Positions 1-8,900 are shown, numbered from the stretch's first letter. The stretch: 33,914 nucleotides of DNA from Acidobacteriota bacterium (GCA_016213735.1 JACQZU010000001.1:1-33914), one strand, 5' to 3'. Translations and numbers: made by a program. The notes: generated from the sequence alone by a model not told the origin.

Positions 1-56
1 ACCAGCGCCCCGCCACGCGGGGCGTTTTTGTGGCGGAGCGTGAGGGATTCGAAATC
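1..56. repeat. 56-bp direct repeat, copy 1 (terminator plus inverted tRNA-Ser-like 3' end)
   Basis: Identical over all 56 bases to 234-289. It contains a GC-rich hairpin followed by five T (6-29) and then, at 31-53, the reverse complement of a tRNA 3' end: T-loop TTCGAAT, T-stem strand CCCTC, acceptor strand ACGCTCC, discriminator G and CCA. Discriminator G and this acceptor fit a serine tRNA. Copy 2 is directly preceded by a tRNA-like end, so position 1 may be the last A of a tRNA CCA end lying just outside the window; that is inference. Confidence 0.8.
6..29 (+). terminator. Rho-independent terminator (copy 1)
   Basis: Perfect 8-bp stem CGCCCCGC/GCGGGGCG with a 3-base loop, followed by TTTTT. 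It is oriented for transcription on the plus strand and probably ends a tRNA-like transcript entering from the left of the window. Confidence 0.75.
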
Positions 57-234
57 GGCCATGGCGCCCAGGTAGGGCCAGGGCGGCACGCACTGCGTGA
101 CGCCCGGCCCGCCGAGGGCGGAGGCCCGGGGGCAGCCAGTGCCGCGGCCTGGAGGCCCCGCTCAATATCGTCCCCGGCCACGCCGGGGACACTCCGGAGG
201 CCGGGTCCGGAAGGGAATCCCTCACGCTCCGCCA
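31..234 (+). other. Segment bounded by 20-bp perfect inverted repeats; candidate structured RNA or tRNA-derived element
   Basis: Bases 31-50 and 215-234 (GAATCCCTCACGCTCCGCCA) are perfect inverted repeats, and both are tRNA-Ser-like 3' ends. A plus-strand transcript would close on a 20-bp helix ending in GCCA and be followed at once by the terminator at 239-262. The core (57-214) holds further short palindromes, for example around 160-190 and 191-210, and no convincing open reading frame. It could be a non-coding RNA, a miniature inverted-repeat element, or debris of repeated integration at a tRNA gene. The sequence alone does not decide. Confidence 0.45.
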
Positions 235-289
235 CCAGCGCCCCGCCACGCGGGGCGTTTTTGTGGCGGAGCGTGAGGGATTCGAAATC
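234..289. repeat. 56-bp direct repeat, copy 2
   Basis: Exact copy of 1-56, offset by 233 bases. It directly follows the tRNA-like end at 215-234. It includes the second terminator and, at 264-286, an inverted tRNA-Ser-like 3' end. Confidence 0.8.
239..262 (+). terminator. Rho-independent terminator (copy 2)
   Basis: Same perfect 8-bp hairpin plus TTTTT as at 6-29, lying 5 bases after the tRNA-like CCA at 231-234. Confidence 0.75.
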
Positions 290-470
290 ACGGATGGCGC
301 GCAGGTAGCACCAGGTGAGGGCGCCCGGCGTCCGAACCGATCCCCGAAGGGGAGGTGCGTGCGCAGCCAGCCGTGGGGCCTGGAGGGTCCGCCGACCCTG
401 TCCCCGGCAAGCGGGGGGCACACCTCCGCCACGGCCCCGAGGGGGATTCCTCGTCTTCCCTTCGAGACAC
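290..470. repeat. Degenerate second copy of the ~233-bp tandem unit
   Basis: Aligns by eye with 57-233. Shared blocks are ATGGCGC-CAGGTAG near the left, a GCAGCCAG...GGCCTGGAGG block in the middle, and TCCCCGGC...GGGG-ACAC on the right. The right end (about 449-468) is a decayed form of the tRNA-like end. The remaining stretch to 497 holds nothing I recognise. No gene is supported anywhere in 1-497. Confidence 0.5.
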
Positions 471-497
471 TGATTCCAGGCGGCGGCAGGGCTGAGA

Positions 498-1229
498 TTA
501 GAGGGTGGGTGAGGGCTCCAGGGCCCCGGCCCCCTTCTGGCCCACGAGCACCAGGTTCCCACGGGCCAGAGCCCGGCCGTTGCTGTGGATCCCCAAGTTC
601 AGGCTGTCCTCTCGGGCCTCAGCCAGAATCTCGGCCGCGGATCGCCAATGGATCCGGGGGGCTTTGTTCCACCCCAGGCGAACAGCCCCCCGCTCCCAGA
701 ACCGGGTGAGCCTCGCGAGGCCTCCAGCCTCTGCGTCCATGACTCGGATCAGGAGCCTCCCGCCCCCAGGCAGGTGCTCCCCGACCCGGCGGAGAAGTTC
801 CCTCTGCTCCTCGGGTGGGAAATAGTGGAGGACGTCCAGCAGGACGATGACCTCGCACGGGGGCCAGTCTGAAACGCGAAAATCCCCTTGCCGAACCTGG
901 AATCCTTCCGCCCCGGTCCCGCGCTTCTCCGCAAAGCGCACCTTGGCGGCATCCCATTCGATGCCCACGGTCCGGTCCCCGAAGCCCCGGGCGGCCAGGA
1001 GCAGGCCCAGGAGCCCCAGCCCGCACCCCAAGTCCAGGACGGTGCTCCCGGGGGGAATCAGGGTCAGCAGTTCCCGGTAGATCCCGTCGGTGCGGAGCTT
1101 GGTCCGGGCGTAGCCGGCGAGGACCCGTTCCGACAAGGGGCCTGAACTGGCCAACCGGCCGGCCGCCACGGCAAAGGGGTCCGTCCCCCTTCCTCGTCGA
1201 GGATCCAATCCGATTCCCTCCCATCCCAT
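498..1229 (-). CDS. Class I SAM-dependent methyltransferase
   Basis: The 243-residue protein has a Rossmann methyltransferase core. Motif I VLDLGCGLG at residues 64-72 binds S-adenosylmethionine. An acidic residue after strand 2 follows (GIEWD, about 89-93), and the motif IV region LLDVLHYFPP lies near 130-139. These are standard for family methyltransferases acting on small molecules or lipids, but nothing fixes the substrate. The gene lies 52 bases downstream of the fmdB-type gene on the same strand and may be the last gene of a thioredoxin-like/FmdB/methyltransferase unit. No clear Shine-Dalgarno precedes the chosen ATG, and the first ~25 residues are arginine/glycine-rich, so a later start is possible. 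Confidence 0.75.
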   Translation of the reverse strand: MGWEGIGLDPRRGRGTDPFAVAAGRLASSGPLSERVLAGYARTKLRTDGIYRELLTLIPPGSTVLDLGCGLGLLGLLLAARGFGDRTVGIEWDAAKVRFAEKRGTGAEGFQVRQGDFRVSDWPPCEVIVLLDVLHYFPPEEQRELLRRVGEHLPGGGRLLIRVMDAEAGGLARLTRFWERGAVRLGWNKAPRIHWRSAAEILAEAREDSLNLGIHSNGRALARGNLVLVGQKGAGALEPSPTL

Positions 1230-1281
1230 TTCACTGGAAGGGGCGCCAGGGGGCCACGGATTTCAGGGCGGGGGCCCGGCC

Positions 1282-1500
1282 TCAGGAGGCGAAGGGGCAG
1301 CTCCCGGTGGCGCAGCTGGGTCCGGCCCCCCGGGAGGGCGCCGGCCCGGAGGCGCTGCAGACCGCGGCCACGGAGAACTGGCGGCGCATCCCCGCCGGGG
1401 CGCCACAGCCCTCACAGGTATGGGTTTCGGGGGCGGAGAGGGTCTCCAGCTTTTCCTCTCGCCGGCCGCAGGCTTCGCAGGCGTATTCGTAGATGGGCAT
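1282..1500 (-). CDS. FmdB-family zinc ribbon protein
   Basis: This 72-residue protein starts MPIYEYAC, the signature opening of the FmdB/CxxC-CxxC regulatory zinc-ribbon family. The first pair is CEAC (residues 8-12 region) and the second CEGC (29-32), together expected to bind one zinc. The C-terminal half is rich in Ser, Gly and Cys (ending SCATGSCPFAS), as in many family members. The molecular role is unknown; the name comes from a gene linked to amide and formamide metabolism. An in-frame extension upstream overlaps the neighbouring gene and lacks family similarity, so the start at MPIYEY is secure. It lies 11 bases after the thioredoxin-like gene and is probably co-transcribed with it. 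Confidence 0.85.
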   Translation of the reverse strand: MPIYEYACEACGRREEKLETLSAPETHTCEGCGAPAGMRRQFSVAAVCSASGPAPSRGAGPSCATGSCPFAS

Positions 1501-1511
1501 GGCCACTCCCC

Positions 1512-1916
1512 CTACTTTCCCAGCCAGGCGGCCAGGTCGGCCCCGGTGCGGAAGGCGCCCACCTGGCGTTTGAGTTCCTTGCCGTCCGCGTCCAGCACCA
1601 CGAGGGTGGGGAAGGCCTCCACCCGGAAGCGCTGCGCGGCCTTCACCGCCTCCGCCTGGGGCTTTCGGTCCCGGGTCTCGGTCATGAGCGACACGGCCAC
1701 GAAGCGGGAGAGGCCCTTCTGGGCCTCGGGGCTGGGGAACACATTCTTCTGGAGGTGCTGGCAGGGGGGGCACCACTCGGCCCACACGTCCACGAAGACC
1801 TGCTTCTTCTCACGCTGGGCCCGTTTCAGGGCGCTGGCGAGGTCGTGCTCCCACACGAGGGAGCCCTGGGCCAGGACGGGAAGGGCGGCGAAGGCGAAGG
1901 CGGCAAGGCGTTTCAT
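1512..1916 (-). CDS. Secreted thioredoxin-like protein
   Basis: The 134-residue protein begins with a short signal peptide (MKRLAAFAFAALPVLAQG, cleavage near residue 17). A thioredoxin fold follows, with a WCPPC redox motif (Cys49, Cys52) and the cis-proline strand FPTLVVLDADGKE later on. The spacing and the pattern FVDVWAEWCPPCQ fit the DsbD-gamma/thioredoxin_7 type of periplasmic reductase. It probably reduces or isomerises disulfides outside the cytoplasm; the partner is unknown. It is the first gene of a likely unit with the FmdB protein. Its upstream region is unusually AT-rich and probably holds the promoter. Confidence 0.8.
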   Translation of the reverse strand: MKRLAAFAFAALPVLAQGSLVWEHDLASALKRAQREKKQVFVDVWAEWCPPCQHLQKNVFPSPEAQKGLSRFVAVSLMTETRDRKPQAEAVKAAQRFRVEAFPTLVVLDADGKELKRQVGAFRTGADLAAWLGK

Positions 1917-1951
1917 GGATGGTCGCTCCGGGAGAATCGGGGGGCTCGCAA

Positions 1952-1990
1952 CTTGTAGCCAATTAACTATAAGGTTAAATAGGAAATTTG
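1952..1990 (-). promoter_or_regulatory. AT-rich promoter region for the thioredoxin-like gene
   Basis: In otherwise GC-rich DNA this block is AT-rich. On the minus strand it reads TTTAAC (1974-1979), 16 bases, then TACAAG (1952-1957), a weak -35/-10 pair. The palindrome TTAAC-6-GTTAA (1963-1978) overlaps it and could be an operator. No experimental support is implied. Confidence 0.3.
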
Positions 1991-1998
1991 TCCAGTCC

Positions 1999-2478
1999 TC
2001 ACCCGGGAGGCCGCTGGGATTCGCGCTTGCGGCGGAAGAAATCCTGCAGCAGGTCCCGGCACTCGGGTTCCAGCAGTCCGCCCTCCAGGGCGGGCCGGTG
2101 GTTCAGAGGGGCGCCGGCCAGGAAGTCCTCCCACTGGGTGACCCCCACCTTGGGATCCTTGGCCCCGTAAACCACCCGGGCCACCCGGGCGTGCACCAGG
2201 GCGCCGAAGCACATGAGGCAGGGTTCGAGCGTGACGTAGAGGGTGCTGCCGGGCAGGCGGTAGTTCTTCAGGAAGCCCGCGGCGTCCCGCAGGGCCAGGA
2301 TCTCCGCGTGGGCGCTGGGGTCGTGGCGCTCCAGGGGGCTGTTGTGGCCCCGGCCCATGGCCTGGCCGTCCACCACCAGCACCGCCCCGATGGGGACCTC
2401 GTCCTCCCAGCCCGCGTCCTGGGCCTCCTCCAGGGCGAGGCGCATGAAGTAGAGATCGTCCCCAGACCAGTGGCTCAT
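1999..2478 (-). CDS. tadA: tRNA adenosine(34) deaminase TadA
   Basis: The 159-residue protein converts adenosine to inosine at the wobble position of tRNA-Arg(ACG), which is essential in most bacteria. It carries the cytidine/deoxycytidylate deaminase zinc site: HAE (His57, Glu59; the Glu is the proton shuttle) and PCLMC (Cys87 and Cys90). The N-terminal MRLALEEAQDAGWEDEVPIGAVLV and the NYRLPGSTLYVTLEPC stretch are typical of TadA. The length matches the family. Its ATG overlaps the stop of the upstream gene by four bases (ATGA), indicating translational coupling to the 710-residue exported protein, although no functional link is obvious. Confidence 0.93.
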   Translation of the reverse strand: MSHWSGDDLYFMRLALEEAQDAGWEDEVPIGAVLVVDGQAMGRGHNSPLERHDPSAHAEILALRDAAGFLKNYRLPGSTLYVTLEPCLMCFGALVHARVARVVYGAKDPKVGVTQWEDFLAGAPLNHRPALEGGLLEPECRDLLQDFFRRKRESQRPPG

Positions 2479-4607
2479 CTCGCGGCAGGCCCCTCCGCCA
2501 TCCACTCTGCCACTTCCCGGTCCAGGGCCTGGACCTCGGCGTCGCGCTTGAGGGCCACCAGGGCCTCGCGAAGGGGATCGGCGATGCTCTCCTTCTGCTC
2601 TTTGCGCAGCCTGACCAGGAAGCGCGGCAGGCTTCCCCGGCCCCGACGCGTCTTGTCGACCCCGTCCCAGGCCGCCTGGAACCACTGGCGCATCTCCTCG
2701 GCACGCTGGGTGTCGCGAAGTTCCTCGGCCACGGCGCGGTGGACTTCCGCGGGGAGGCGGGCGCTCCAGGCGCTCTCGGGCCCCCACACGGGCAGCCGCC
2801 GGGCCAGATCCAGGGCCGAGGGCTTCCGGGGGTGGAGGCGGGCCCAGGAGACCCAGCTCCGCCAGAGGTCGGGCCGGTCGGGCCACCGGGCCAGGTCCAC
2901 CTCCAGGCCCGGAAGCACCTGGAGGGCGGACCATTGCCAGAGGCCGGGCTCGGGGGTCCACCCGTCCCCGCCCTTGATCCGGGCCCGCAGGCGCCGGGCG
3001 TCCTCCGCCAGGCGGGCTTCCAGGTGCCGGTTGGGCATGCGCTCGGCCAGGAGGTCGAGACGGTAGCGGCGGGCCGTGAGGTGCTCCGGGTGGCGTTCCA
3101 GGAAACGGTCCAGGCGCTGGAGGACCGGGGGTCCCTGGGCCTCCAGGCGGGCCGCCATGTCCTTCGGCTCCAACAGGATTTCCCCGCTGACCAGCACGTC
3201 CTCGCCGCGAAGCACGGCCCAGGCGGGGCCCTCCCACCCGTACTTCGACCGAAGGTCCCGTTCCAGCTCGGGAGGGGCCGGCCCCAGGCTCAGCTCGGCG
3301 GGTCCCCAGGGGGCGAGTTCGGCACTGCGGCCCAGGCGGGCCCAGGCATCCGCCCAGGCGGGTCCCAGACGCAGCAGCCTGAGACCGGGAGGCCGGGGCG
3401 GGGCGGCGGGAGGCGGGGGCGGCTCGTCCTGGAAGAGGGAGGAGAAGAGGGTCTTCCGCTCCCCCGTGGAGGCCGGGATTCCCCGCTGGATGAGGGTGGA
3501 CAGGTAACCCCGCCATTGGGGCCCCCCCAGGGTCCTGGCCTCGGCTGCGGCGGCCGCGCATTCCTCCCAGCGTCCCAGCCGGGCCAGGGCCCGGGCCCGA
3601 AGGGCTTCCAGGTAGGCCCGGGACAGGCGCAGCTCGTCCCAGTCCGCACCCTCGGAATCCACCGCCCGCAAGGCATCCAGGGCCGCCAAGGCCCCGCTCC
3701 AGTCCTCCCGCCCGGCGGAGGCCTCGAAGAGGATCGTGGCGAGGGCCTCCGGCGGCCAGGCCTGGCCCGGGGCGGGCAGGGCCGAGGGCAGGCCCGAGCG
3801 CAGATCCCTTCCGCTGGCGGCGTTCAGCCCCGCCCACAGGTTCCATAGGCCTTCGTCGTCCGGCTCACGCTCCAGGGCGGCCTGCACCTGGTCCCGCATC
3901 GTGGCGATCTGCCCCCCTCCCAGGATGGCGGCCGCATTCTGGGGAGGGATCTGGAAGAGGCGGCCCAGGAAGCCCTGGGCCCGCTCCCACCACAGGGGGA
4001 TCTCGGAGAGCCGGGCCAGGTCCTCCTGGATCCCCTGAAAGGCGGCGGCAGCCTGGGCCAGGGCCTGGGCGTCCAGGCGCTGGTTCAGGAGGCGCAGGGC
4101 GGACCCGCCCCTGGGAGAGAGGTTCGCGAGGCGGTTCAGGGCGAGGCGGAAGCGTTCCTCCGCGGCCTCCAGGCGCGCGGGACCGTGCTCAGGGTGTTCC
4201 CGGAGGAAACGCTCCCGCCCTTCCCAGCGGGGGGCGAAGCCCATGCTCCGGAGTTCGGACAGCAGGGCTTCCCCGTCGGGGCGGCCCCGGCCCTCGGCCT
4301 GGCGGCTCGCGTCGTGGGAGAGGAGGAGCCAGCGGGCGTCCTTGTTCCAGCCCCGCTGCTGGGCGAGTTCCCGGGCCGCGGGTTCCGGCAGGCGCTCCAC
4401 GCGGAATTCCTGGGTGGCGATCAGGCGCCGCAGCAGGTCGTCCTGGAGCCACCAATCCCCGGGGGCGTCCTGGCCCCGCAGGACCAGGGTCCAAAGGGTC
4501 CGGGGCTCCCGGCGCTCCTTCAGGCGCTCCAGCCAGGCGCTCCAGGGATCCTGGGCCGGGGCGGAGAGGCAGAGAAGGGCCGCGCCAAGAATCGCCGGGT
4601 TCTGCAT
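2475..4607 (-). CDS. Large exported protein with internal duplication, function unknown
   Basis: The 710 residues begin with a signal peptide (ILGAALLCLSAPAQ, cleavage near 18-19). The mature part is mostly helical, with TPR-like Ala/Leu/Arg periodicity. Two stretches look homologous to each other: about 85-150 and about 455-520. Each has a GW...WLLL/WAVL strand, an acidic hairpin and then the helix R-FLREHPEH/R-FLERHPEH. The first part of each resembles a thioredoxin-like strand-helix pattern without cysteines. A proline-rich linker (395-407) separates the two halves. I recognise no catalytic motif. It is likely an envelope protein involved in protein-protein contacts. It is translationally coupled to tadA. 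Confidence 0.75.
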   Translation of the reverse strand: MQNPAILGAALLCLSAPAQDPWSAWLERLKERREPRTLWTLVLRGQDAPGDWWLQDDLLRRLIATQEFRVERLPEPAARELAQQRGWNKDARWLLLSHDASRQAEGRGRPDGEALLSELRSMGFAPRWEGRERFLREHPEHGPARLEAAEERFRLALNRLANLSPRGGSALRLLNQRLDAQALAQAAAAFQGIQEDLARLSEIPLWWERAQGFLGRLFQIPPQNAAAILGGGQIATMRDQVQAALEREPDDEGLWNLWAGLNAASGRDLRSGLPSALPAPGQAWPPEALATILFEASAGREDWSGALAALDALRAVDSEGADWDELRLSRAYLEALRARALARLGRWEECAAAAAEARTLGGPQWRGYLSTLIQRGIPASTGERKTLFSSLFQDEPPPPPAAPPRPPGLRLLRLGPAWADAWARLGRSAELAPWGPAELSLGPAPPELERDLRSKYGWEGPAWAVLRGEDVLVSGEILLEPKDMAARLEAQGPPVLQRLDRFLERHPEHLTARRYRLDLLAERMPNRHLEARLAEDARRLRARIKGGDGWTPEPGLWQWSALQVLPGLEVDLARWPDRPDLWRSWVSWARLHPRKPSALDLARRLPVWGPESAWSARLPAEVHRAVAEELRDTQRAEEMRQWFQAAWDGVDKTRRGRGSLPRFLVRLRKEQKESIADPLREALVALKRDAEVQALDREVAEWMAEGPAAR

Positions 4608-4735
4608 GGGAAAACGCCTATTATGCCAGGGTTCCGGACCGAGTTCCAGAATGGTCCTGCCCCAGTGTGACGGATAGACTCGTCCAGGTCTCCCCGAGGC
4701 CGAACGAAGCCCTGACAGCGCGGCACGGAGGCATG
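4608..4735. promoter_or_regulatory. Divergent promoter region for the exported-protein gene and carA
   Basis: Bases 4619-4625 read TATTATG, giving a -10-like hexamer on the plus strand (TATTAT, 4619-4624) and on the minus strand (CATAAT, 4620-4625). Neither has a good -35. The remaining leader ahead of carA (about 110 bases) shows no clear attenuator. Confidence 0.3.
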
Positions 4736-5818
4736 ATGCACGCCCACCTGATCCTGAAGGACGGGACGGTCTTCCGCGGGCGGGCGCCGTTGGGTTCGGG
4801 GGGCAGCGGCGAGGCCGTCTTCACCACCTCCATGGCGGGCTACCAGGAAATCCTCACGGACCCCAGCTTCGCCGGCCAGATGGTCTGCATGACCTTTCCC
4901 GAGCAGGGCATCTACGGCATTCACGGATCCCTGGGGGAGAGCGACCGGCCTGCGGCCACCGCCCTGCTCTGCCGGCGCATCACGGGCACCCCGGACCACG
5001 CCTTCGCCGAGAGCGACCTCGGGGGATGGCTCAAGCGCCAGCGGGTGGCCCTCATGACCGAGCTGGACACCCGGGCCCTCACGCAGCACCTTCGGGACCA
5101 GGGAGCCCAGCCGGGGCTCATCTGGACGGAAGGGGACGGCAAGCTGGCCGCGGGAATGGCCAAGGCCTCCCAGCTTCCGGACATGGGCGGCCAGGCCCTG
5201 GCGGCCCAGGTGAGCTGCAGGTCCCGCTACGAGCTGCCCAACGAGGAGGCCCGCTTCCGGGTGGCCGTGCTGGATGGCGGCATCAAGGCCTCCATCCTCA
5301 AGTTCCTCCATCAGTCCGGGCTGCACCTGGAGGTCTTCCCCTGGGACGCCCCCGCCTCCGAACTGTGCGCGGACCGATTCGACGGGATCTTCCTGAGCAA
5401 CGGCCCCGGGGATCCCGCGGCCCTTCCGGGCATGCGAAAGGAGATCGAGGGCTGCATCGGGCGCAAACCCATTTTCGGGATCTGCCTGGGGCACCAGCTC
5501 CTGGCCCTGGCCCTGGGAGGCAGCACCTTCAAGCTCAAGTTCGGCCACCGGGGCGCCAACCAGCCGGTGCTGGACCTGGCCACGGGACGCATCGAGATCA
5601 CCGCCCAGAACCACGGCTTCGCGGTGGACGAGGCGAACCTCCCCCCCGAGCTGGAGGTGACCCACCGCCACCTCAGCGACGACACGGTGGAGGGACTGCG
5701 GCACCGGGCCCTGCCCATCTTCTCCCTCCAGCACCACCCCGAGGCCAGCCCCGGACCCCACGACGCGAGGGGGGCCTTCGGAAGGTTCATTGAGATGCTG
5801 GAGGACAGCCGGAAATGA
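4736..5818 (+). CDS. carA: Carbamoyl-phosphate synthase small (glutaminase) subunit
   Basis: The 360-residue protein hydrolyses glutamine and channels ammonia to CarB for carbamoyl phosphate, the precursor of pyrimidines and arginine. The N-terminal CarA domain is followed by a class I glutamine amidotransferase domain with nucleophile Cys250 (GICLGHQ) and His334/Glu336 (QHHPEASPGP). These match the E. coli triad by position in the fold. Two consecutive ATGs occur. GGAG at 4727-4730 is 5 bases from the ATG at 4736 and only 2 from that at 4733, so 4736 is chosen. An upstream in-frame ATG at 4667 has no family similarity and lies within the leader. carB follows after a palindromic spacer. Confidence 0.95.
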   Translation: MHAHLILKDGTVFRGRAPLGSGGSGEAVFTTSMAGYQEILTDPSFAGQMVCMTFPEQGIYGIHGSLGESDRPAATALLCRRITGTPDHAFAESDLGGWLKRQRVALMTELDTRALTQHLRDQGAQPGLIWTEGDGKLAAGMAKASQLPDMGGQALAAQVSCRSRYELPNEEARFRVAVLDGGIKASILKFLHQSGLHLEVFPWDAPASELCADRFDGIFLSNGPGDPAALPGMRKEIEGCIGRKPIFGICLGHQLLALALGGSTFKLKFGHRGANQPVLDLATGRIEITAQNHGFAVDEANLPPELEVTHRHLSDDTVEGLRHRALPIFSLQHHPEASPGPHDARGAFGRFIEMLEDSRK

Positions 5819-5915
5819 TTCACCGCCAAGACGCCAAGGCACCAAGAAATGCAACACACAAGCTGAACATCGACCCGCAGGCTTTTCTTGGCGCCCTTGG
5901 CGTCTTGGCGGTGAA
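5819..5915. repeat. Long palindromic repeat between carA and carB (copy 1)
   Basis: The left arm 5819-5849 and right arm 5885-5915 are near-perfect inverted repeats of about 31 bases. Each carries the double CGCCAAG motif, and the loop is 35 bases. The same family occurs at 23967-24042. The RNA would fold into a strong hairpin. Its right arm ends in GGTGAA, which overlaps the carB Shine-Dalgarno GAAGGA (5913-5918). Confidence 0.85.
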
Positions 5916-5926
5916 GGATCTTGCCC

Positions 5927-8900
5927 ATGCCTAAGCGATCCGACATCCACTCGGTCCTCGTCCTCGGGTCGGGCCCCATCCAGATCGGGCAGGCCTGCGA
6001 GTTCGACTACTCGGGCACGCAGGCGCTGAAGGCGCTCCGGGAGGAGGGCATCCGCACCGTGCTGCTCAACAGCAACCCGGCGAGCATCATGACGGACCCG
6101 GAGCGCGCGGACGCCACCTACATCGAGCCCCTGACCCTGCCGATCCTCGAGAAGATCCTGGAGGCGGAGAAGCCCGACGCCTTGCTCCCCACCGTGGGGG
6201 GGCAGACCGCCCTCAACCTGGCGATGGAGGCCCACAAGGCCGGCGTGCTCCAGCGCCTGGGGGTGCGGCTCATCGGCGCCCAGCCCGAGGCCATCGAGCG
6301 GGGGGAGGACCGGGAGGTCTTCAAGAAGCTCATGGACGAGCTGGGCCTGGAGACCTGCCGGGGCGGCTTCGCCCACAACCTGGAGGAGGCCCGGGCCATC
6401 GTGCGGGAGACCGGCTTCCCGGCCATCCTCCGGCCCTCCTTCACCCTGGGGGGCAGCGGCGGGGGCATCGCCTACAACGTGGAGGAGTTCGAGACCATCC
6501 TCCAGCGGGGGCTGGACCTCAGTCCGATCCGGCAGGTGCTGGTGGAGGAGAGCATCCTGGGCTGGAAGGAGTTCGAGCTGGAGGTGGTGCGGGACCTGGA
6601 CGACAACGTCGAGGTGATCTGCTCCATCGAGAACATCGACCCCATGGGCGTCCACACCGGGGACAGCATCACGGTGGCCCCGGCCCTCACGCTGACCGAT
6701 CCCGAATACCAGCGCATGCGGGAGGCCGCCAAGGCCATCATGCGGGGCGTGGGCGTGGAGACCGGCGGCAGCAACGTGCAGTTCGCCCTGCAGCCCGAGA
6801 CCGCGCGCCTGGTGGTGGTGGAGATGAACCCCCGGGTGAGCCGAAGCTCCGCCCTGGCCTCCAAGGCCACGGGCTTCCCCATCGCCTGGGTGGCCACCAA
6901 GCTGGCCCTCGGCTACCGCCTCTGGGAGCTGCCCAACGTCATCACCCTGCGCACCAAGGCGGCCTTCGAACCCGTGCTCGACTACGTGGTGGTCAAGATC
7001 CCGCGCTTCACCTTCGAGAAGTTTCCCCAGGCCCGCGCGGAGCTGGGGACCCAGATGAAGAGCGTGGGCGAGGTCATGGCCATCGGGCGCAGCTTCCAGG
7101 AAGCCCTGCAGAAGGGCCTGCGGAGCCTGGAGGAGGGCTACCCGGGCCTCGCGGGGGCGTTGGAGGGCCGCCTGGACCTGAGCCGGTTGCGGGAGCGCCT
7201 CCTCACCCCGGGCCCCCGGAGGGTCTTCTGGATCTACCAGGCCCTGCAGGCGGGCCACTCCGTGGAGGAGCTGGCGCGCCTCACGGGCATCTCTCCCTGG
7301 TTCCTCCGCGAGATGGAGGAGATCGTGGTGCTGGAGGGCCGCCTGCGGGGCTTCGCCCTCTCCCGCCTGCCGCGGGAACTGCTGGAGAAGGCCAAGCGCG
7401 CGGGGTTCGGGGACGCGCAGATCGCGGCCTTCTGCGGCGCCTCCGAGGCCGAGGTGGGCGCGCTCCGGGAGAAGCTGGGGCTCCGGCCGGTGGCCAAGCG
7501 CGTGGACACCTGCGCCGGGGAGTTCGTGGCGGAGACGCCCTACCTCTACCAGACCTGGGAGGACCACTCGGAAGCCCCCCCCACCGACCGGCCCAAGGCC
7601 ATCGTGCTCGGCTCGGGCCCCAACCGCATCGGCCAGGGGGTGGAGTTCGACTGCTGCTGCGTGCAGGCCGTGGAGGCCATCCGGGCGGCCGGGGTGGAGG
7701 CCATCCTGGTGAACTGCAACCCCGAGACGGTCAGCACCGATTTCGACACCTCGGACCGCCTCTACTTCGAGCCCCTCACCTACGAGGATGTGAAGGCGGT
7801 GGTGGACCGGGAGGCGGCCGGGGGCCAGCTCCTGGGGGTCTTCACCCAGTTCGGGGGCCAGACCCCCCTCAAGCTCGCGGGCCCCCTGGAGGCCGCGCGG
7901 GTGCCCCTGCTGGGCACCCCGCACAAGGCCATCCTGGACGCCGAGGACCGCCGGCGCTTCGGGGAGGTCCTGGAGAAGCTGGGCATTCCCGCGGCCCCCT
8001 GGGGCACCGCCACCAGCCTGGAAGAGGCCCGGGCCGTGGCGGAACGCCTGGGCTACCCGGTGATGGTGCGCCCCAGCTTCGTCCTGGGGGGCCGGGCCAT
8101 GGCGGTGGTCTTCGACGACCAGGACCTGGAACGCTATGTCCGGGAGGCTGCGGTGGTGAGCCCCGGCCAGCCCGTGCTGCTGGACCGCTACCTGGACGCC
8201 GCCCAGGAACTGGACGTGGACCTGGTCTGCGACGGCACGGACACCGCCGTCTGCGGGGTCATGGCCCACATCGAGGAGGCGGGCGTCCACTCCGGCGACA
8301 GCTACGCGGTGTTCCCCCCCATGGGGATCGAGGAGTCCATCCTGGACACGGTCCAGCGGCAGAGCCGGGAGCTGGCGCTGGAACTGGGCGTGCGCGGCCT
8401 CATGAACCTCCAGTGGGCCCTCAAGGACGGCGTGGCCTACTGCCTGGAGGCCAATCCCCGGGCCAGCCGCACCGTGCCTTTCATCAGCAAGGCCACGGGC
8501 GTCACCTGGGCCGGGGTGGCGGCCCGCATCGGCCTGGGCCAGAGCCTGAAGGCCCAGGGCGTCGCGGACGGGAAGGCCCTGGCCGTCGCGGTCAAGGGCG
8601 TGGTCTTCCCCTTTTCCAAATTCCCGGGGGTCGACCCGGTGCTGGGGCCCGAGATGAAGTCCACCGGGGAGGTCATGGGGATCGGCGAGAGCTTCGGCGA
8701 GGCCTACGCCAAGGCCCTCACCGCCGCGGGCGTGAGCCTTCCCCTCTCCGGCACCGTGTTTCTCTCCGTCAGCCGGCGCGACAAGGACCGCCTGCCCGAG
8801 CTGGCCCGCCGCCTCACCGGCCTGGGCTTCGGTCTCTGCGCCACGGAGGGCACCGCCCGCCGCCTGGAGGAGGCCCTGGGGCTCAAGGTGCGGCGGATCT

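Noticed and set aside
31-262. tmRNA or an intact tRNA gene in the left repeats
   Set aside because: Only the 3' end of a tRNA is present. There is no D-arm or anticodon arm at the right distance, and no tag-peptide frame or tmRNA core.
1-497. CRISPR array at the left repeats
   Set aside because: Only two long repeats with an unequal, related core between them. There is no regular repeat-spacer pattern and no cas gene.
4667-4735. Longer CarA start at 4667
   Set aside because: The extra residues show no CarA similarity, and the ATG at 4736 has a well-spaced GGAG.
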